From contig JAPLKC010000102.1 in assembly GCA_026388255.1 (NCBI GenBank), positions 1-64,000 of the forward strand: 64,000 bases of DNA. The letters run 5' to 3'. The first letter of the stretch is position 1; each line of letters begins with the position of its first letter. Positions 60,664 through 64,000 of the stretch are shown piece after piece. Source of the stretch: Pseudomonadota bacterium (GTDB taxonomy: Bacteria > Desulfobacterota > Syntrophorhabdia > Syntrophorhabdales > Syntrophorhabdaceae). Below the pieces are notes generated by a model. It was given only the letters and a program-made list of their open reading frames with translations. It was not told the DNA's origin and searched no databases. Position numbers and translations under genes: made by a program.

Positions 60664-62043
60664 ATGGCAGAAAAGAGACCAATAATGATTACTGATCTTA
60701 CCTTGAGAGATGGCCATCAGTCACTATTTGCAACAAGGATGAAGACAGAGGATATGCTCCCCATCGCTGAAAAAATGGACAGCATAGGGTTCTACTCCAT
60801 GGAGGTTTGGGGAGGTGCAACCTTTGATGTAATGACACGTTTTTTAAATGAAGACCCCTGGGAAAGGGTAAGGCTTCTGAAGGCAAAGATGCCCAACACT
60901 AAGTTTCAGATGCTGCTTCGAGGGCAAAACCTTGTCGGATACAGAAACTATGCGGATGACGTGGTAGAGGCATTTGTTGAGAAATCAGCCGAAGTAGGTA
61001 TTGACATATTCAGGGTGTTCGATGCACTGAATGACGAGAGAAACTTTATTGCAGCTTTCAAAGCGATAAAAAAATGCGGCAAGCATATACAGGGCACCCT
61101 TTCTTACTCGTTAACCGAAAAAAGGCTCGGAGGTCCCATATTTAATATTGATTACTTTGTCGGCAAGGCAAAATTAATTGAAGAAATGGGCGCTGATTCC
61201 TTCTGCATAAAAGATATGGCGGGCATTATATCGCCTTACGATGCATACGAACTTGTCACAGCCCTGAAAAAGAACCTGAGCATACCGGTGCATCTCCACA
61301 CACATTATACCAGTGGTATGGCTTCCATGTCTTTACTGAAGGCAATTGAGGCAGGAGCCGACGGTATTGATACATGCCTTGCCCCCTTTGGATTGCGTTC
61401 TTCCCACTCGGCAGTGGAACCCTTTGTTGTTACACTCCTTGATACCCCTTATGACCCGAAAATGAACCTTGAATTATTGGCTGAGGTAGATGAGTACTTT
61501 GAGAGTATTATACCTGCTTACATGTCCTTCGCAGACACGACAAGATTTTCCGTGATAGACATAGGGGTACTAATGCACCAGATACCCGGCGGCATGATAA
61601 GCAACCTTGTCAGCCAGTTGAAGCAGGCAAAGGCAATCCACCGCCTGAAAGAGGTATACGAAGAAATCCCCAGGACAAGAAAGGATATGGGGTTTCCCCC
61701 TCTTGTCACACCAACAAGCCAGATTGTGGGCGTTCAGGCAGTATTCAACGTTGTAGCCGGAAGATACAAGATGATTTCCAAAGAGGTGAAGGATTACTTT
61801 TATGGCCTATATGGAAGACCACCTGCGCCGGTTGATGAAGAAATCAGAAAGAAGGCGCTGAAAGGATACGAAAAGGGTGAAACGCCCATAGATATAAGGC
61901 CGGCCGATACCCTTGAACCTGAACTTCCAAAAGCTAAAGAAGCCCTTAACGGTATAAGCGATAAGATGGAAGATATTCTGATTTATGCTTTGTACCCCAT
62001 GACTGGTATGGAATTTTTGAAGAAAAAATATAAAATTCAGTAG
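60664..62043 (+). CDS. Pyruvate/oxaloacetate carboxyltransferase subunit (pyruvate carboxylase B type)
   Basis: The 459-residue protein has the carboxyltransferase TIM barrel: TDLTLRDGHQSLFATRM near the start, EVWGGATFDVMTRFLNEDPW, DIFRVFDALNDERN and HLHTHYTSGMASMSLLKAIEAG in parts, with the metal-binding His pair and the catalytic lysine region FCIKDMAG. There is no biotin-carrier domain, so the biotin protein is separate. It either makes oxaloacetate from pyruvate with a separate biotin carboxylase or acts as a decarboxylase. RBS AGGAGG lies seven bases before the ATG. A ferredoxin gene follows 70 bases later. Confidence 0.9.
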   Translation: MAEKRPIMITDLTLRDGHQSLFATRMKTEDMLPIAEKMDSIGFYSMEVWGGATFDVMTRFLNEDPWERVRLLKAKMPNTKFQMLLRGQNLVGYRNYADDVVEAFVEKSAEVGIDIFRVFDALNDERNFIAAFKAIKKCGKHIQGTLSYSLTEKRLGGPIFNIDYFVGKAKLIEEMGADSFCIKDMAGIISPYDAYELVTALKKNLSIPVHLHTHYTSGMASMSLLKAIEAGADGIDTCLAPFGLRSSHSAVEPFVVTLLDTPYDPKMNLELLAEVDEYFESIIPAYMSFADTTRFSVIDIGVLMHQIPGGMISNLVSQLKQAKAIHRLKEVYEEIPRTRKDMGFPPLVTPTSQIVGVQAVFNVVAGRYKMISKEVKDYFYGLYGRPPAPVDEEIRKKALKGYEKGETPIDIRPADTLEPELPKAKEALNGISDKMEDILIYALYPMTGMEFLKKKYKIQ

Positions 62044-62115
62044 ATGTCACTTTTTTATTGACATTATTGTTTTATTTGTTTAGGAATTTCTAAAAATATT
62101 AAAAGGAGGTAAAAC

Positions 62116-62289
62116 ATGCCTACAAAAATTGATGAGGATGCCTGCACAGGATGTGGAGCGTGCGCCGAAGTATGTCCTGTCGATGCGATAACCGTTGATG
62201 ATACGGCCAAGGTCGACCACGAGCTCTGTACAGAATGCGGGGCATGTGTTGAAGAGTGCCCGGTTGAAGCAATTTCACAGGAAGAATAA
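62116..62289 (+). CDS. 2[4Fe-4S] ferredoxin
   Basis: The 57-residue protein has two CxxCxxCxxxCP motifs, CTGCGACAEVCP and CTECGACVEECP, which hold two low-potential clusters. The acidic composition suits interaction with 2-oxoacid oxidoreductases and hydrogenases. It starts at the ATG at 62,116, with AAGGAGG ahead of it. It is probably the electron carrier for the window's 2-oxoacid enzyme and the cell's other redox enzymes, by inference. Confidence 0.95.
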   Translation: MPTKIDEDACTGCGACAEVCPVDAITVDDTAKVDHELCTECGACVEECPVEAISQEE

Positions 62290-62311
62290 CTTATATCTTC
62301 TTAGAAAAATC

Positions 62312-62348
62312 AAAAGGGATGACTTAAATAAGATAAGTCATCCCTTTT
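62312..62348 (+). terminator. Terminator after ferredoxin
   Basis: AAAAGGGATGACTTA and TAAGTCATCCCTTTT form a 15-bp stem with a seven-base loop, flanked by A and T tracts, so it may act in both directions. Confidence 0.85.
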
Positions 62349-62367
62349 CTGTCTTCATTTTCCGGGA

Positions 62368-62382
62368 CACCCGCGGGTACCC
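62368..62382 (-). repeat. Dispersed 15-bp repeat, copy 3 (inverted)
   Basis: CACCCGCGGGTACCC, the exact complement of the copies at 32,053 and 44,354. It lies between two terminators. Confidence 0.65.
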
Positions 62383-62401
62383 GGTAGCCCCCTCTATAAG
62401 C

Positions 62402-62438
62402 AAAAAAGCCGCCACCCGCTTGTAGGGTGACGGCTTTT
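62402..62438. terminator. Terminator of the membrane Fe-S reductase operon
   Basis: AAAAAGCCGCCACCC and GGGTGACGGCTTTT form a stem with one mismatch and a seven-base loop, 24 bases after the stop codon of the minus-strand gene. A and T tracts make it bidirectional. Confidence 0.75.
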
Positions 62439-62462
62439 AATAACACAAGTTAAGAACTTTCT

Positions 62463-64000
62463 TTATATGCCTTTTACTACAACTTCAGACAAATCCAATG
62501 CTTTCATGGTTTCGGACTTTTCCTTATCCTTAATGGCGTCCTCCATCATAATAAGGCAATAGGGGCATGCAGTTACAACCGTATTTGCCGATATATCAAT
62601 TGCCTCATCTATCCTTAAGTGATTTATTCTTTTGTGATGTTCTTCCATCCATATTCTGCCGCCGCCGCCGCCGCAGCAGAAGCTCCTGTCGTGGTTTCTC
62701 CCCATTTCTACAAAATTTCCCTGCTTCACTTTATCCACAACATGTCTTGCCTCGTCGAATATCCCGTTTACCCGTCCGAGGTAGCATGGATCGTGAAATG
62801 TTATAGTCCCCTCAATAGATGGATTGATTGACAGCTTGCCTTCTTTTAGCAGCTTAGAGATAAAATCAGCCTGGTGGTATACCTCAAAATTCCCTCCGAT
62901 CTGGGGATATTCGTTCTTTAACGTATGATAGCAGTGAGGACAAGTGGTGATGATCTTTTTTATACCCATTTCATTGAGAAGCTCTACGTTGCCCTGTGCG
63001 ATGCCAAGGTAAAGTTCTTCATTTCCGCATCTTCGAGCCGGATCTCCGCAGCAGGTCTCTTCCTGTCCCAGGATACCGAATGAAACGCCTGCTTGTTGTA
63101 ATATTTTGGTAAATGCCTTTGCAACCTTTCTGTTTCTGTCGTCAAGAGAGGCAACGCATCCTACCCAATATAAATATTCCACCTCTTCCTCGCCGGCATT
63201 TTTCACTTCAAGCCCTTCAGTCCATTCGGTTCTCTGTCTCTTTCCCATACCGTAAGGATCGAGCTTCTGCTGGAGGTTCTTGAAAAGAAGTCTTGTTTCA
63301 GATGTAGTCTTGCTCAGTGTCAAGGTAAGGTATCTTCTCATCTCAATATTTTTATCAAAGGTAGGTATTGATACAGGACAATTTACCTGGCAGGCAAGAC
63401 AGGCTGTGCAGGACCACAACGCTTCTTCGTCAATGACGGTATCTATTATTCCATCCTCGTTTTTTACTCCCGCTGCGGTTCGTTCCCACTCAGTCTTTAA
63501 ATCCTGGATGAATTTTTTCGGTGAGAGCGGTTTTTCGCTTGCATATGCCGGGCAAAGATCCTGGCATCTGCCGCACCTTGTACACGCATCAAGGTCAAAT
63601 ATCTGTTTCCAGGTAAATCCTTCTATCGAATTGACGCCAAACTCCTCGGCATTTTCAAAATCCTCAATAGGGACGATTGCGCCTCTCGGATTGTCCTCAA
63701 CCCCCCTGAACATCATGTTTAGAGAAGATGTGATAATATGGAGCAGCCTTGAGTATGCAATGTAAACTATGAGACCGAAGGAAAGGAGCATATGAAGATA
63801 CCACATAATTGCATGTGGCATATAAGTTACGCCCTTTTCTGCACTCGGAAAAATAGATGCAACATACCATCCTATAAAACTCCAGACCTCGTATGGTTTA
63901 GGATCGGCAGCTATTCTTGCTCCTTCCACCAGAAAGCCTGTAACCAGCACAACAAGTATCCACATAAGGACAATCAGATCATCAGGCTTATTGTCAAGCC
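62463..64000 (-). CDS. Membrane-bound iron-sulfur (HdrD/EMO-like) reductase, 5' end cut off by the window
   Basis: The frame is open to the right edge (LDNKPDDLIVL before MWILVV), so the true start lies outside. The visible 512 residues have two membrane segments (ILVVLVTGFLVEGA, YLHMLLSFGLIVYIAYSRL) of a NarI-like cytochrome domain, then two [4Fe-4S] sites (CTRCGRCQDLCP, CTACLACQVNCP) and two CCG domains (DRSFCCGGGGGR and ETCCGDPARRC with CPHCYH, CPYCL) as in heterodisulfide reductase HdrD and the ETF:menaquinone oxidoreductases. It probably passes electrons between a flavoprotein and the quinone pool, a key step in syntrophic fatty or aromatic acid oxidation. It ends in a bidirectional terminator shared with the ferredoxin side. 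Confidence 0.85.
   Translation of the reverse strand, partial: LDNKPDDLIVLMWILVVLVTGFLVEGARIAADPKPYEVWSFIGWYVASIFPSAEKGVTYMPHAIMWYLHMLLSFGLIVYIAYSRLLHIITSSLNMMFRGVEDNPRGAIVPIEDFENAEEFGVNSIEGFTWKQIFDLDACTRCGRCQDLCPAYASEKPLSPKKFIQDLKTEWERTAAGVKNEDGIIDTVIDEEALWSCTACLACQVNCPVSIPTFDKNIEMRRYLTLTLSKTTSETRLLFKNLQQKLDPYGMGKRQRTEWTEGLEVKNAGEEEVEYLYWVGCVASLDDRNRKVAKAFTKILQQAGVSFGILGQEETCCGDPARRCGNEELYLGIAQGNVELLNEMGIKKIITTCPHCYHTLKNEYPQIGGNFEVYHQADFISKLLKEGKLSINPSIEGTITFHDPCYLGRVNGIFDEARHVVDKVKQGNFVEMGRNHDRSFCCGGGGGRIWMEEHHKRINHLRIDEAIDISANTVVTACPYCLIMMEDAIKDKEKSETMKALDLSEVVVKGI

Noticed and set aside
1-64000. CRISPR array
   Set aside because: No set of regularly spaced direct repeats of 24-40 bp was found, and no cas genes are present.

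Overview
The window looks like the chromosome of an anaerobic deltaproteobacterium, probably a syntroph or fermenter of the Desulfobacterota (Syntrophorhabdus-like lineages fit best). This is inferred from gene content: a ferredoxin-dependent 2-oxoacid oxidoreductase, a TRAP carrier, B12-dependent ribonucleotide reductase, a ThiD-ThiN fusion, a pyruvate carboxylase carboxyltransferase subunit beside a clostridial-type ferredoxin, and a membrane iron-sulfur (HdrD-like) reductase. No rRNA or other marker allows a firm name.

Region 1 (1-25,334) is an integrated genomic island. At the left edge are the start of an integrase gene (running off the window), an excisionase-like gene and a divergent XRE repressor, with a three-site operator and two sigma-70 promoters between them. 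At the right edge (25,290-25,334) lies a displaced 3' half of an initiator tRNA-Met gene, followed by what looks like that tRNA's own terminator. This is the normal scar of integration into a tRNA gene. The cargo is mostly defence: a KAP P-loop NTPase inactivated by a frameshift and a stop, an AbiE toxin-antitoxin pair, and a large minus-strand operon (19,434 to 5,469). That operon reads HTH protein, a novel protein or protein pair, BrxP (PAPS-reductase-like), BrxC, PglZ, BrxL, a small zinc protein and a cysteine desulfurase. It is a type 4-like BREX system joined to a sulfur donor, which points to sulfur chemistry on DNA. Behind it are three tandem HD-domain paralogues resembling MOB_H relaxases, a small winged-helix protein and a DUF4258/YgiT-type toxin-antitoxin pair.

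Region 2 (25,400-50,354) is housekeeping and metabolism: nrdJ with two NrdR boxes, Nudix hydrolases, galT with a probably leaderless promoter, an alpha/beta hydrolase, and a Pat-like acyl-CoA-synthetase/acetyltransferase fusion that has lost catalytic parts. A nine-gene minus-strand cluster (44,114 to 34,634) holds a GntR regulator, a 2-oxoacid:ferredoxin oxidoreductase with an FAD/Fe-S subunit, a TRAP transporter and a LarA-type racemase. It looks like a pathway for taking up and oxidising a 2-hydroxy or 2-oxo acid. Then come xseA, a thiamine operon (thiC, thiDN and an internally deleted thi4), mobB and another Nudix gene.

Region 3 (50,446-60,533) is an RND efflux operon (adaptor, two permeases, outer-membrane factor) lying between a complete tRNA-Pro(CGG) gene and a 45-bp copy of that tRNA's 3' end, so it may be a second tRNA-borne island. 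Region 4 (60,664-64,000) holds a pyruvate/oxaloacetate carboxyltransferase, a ferredoxin and the 3' part of a membrane-bound iron-sulfur reductase. A 15-bp GC-rich sequence recurs in three widely separated intergenic gaps.
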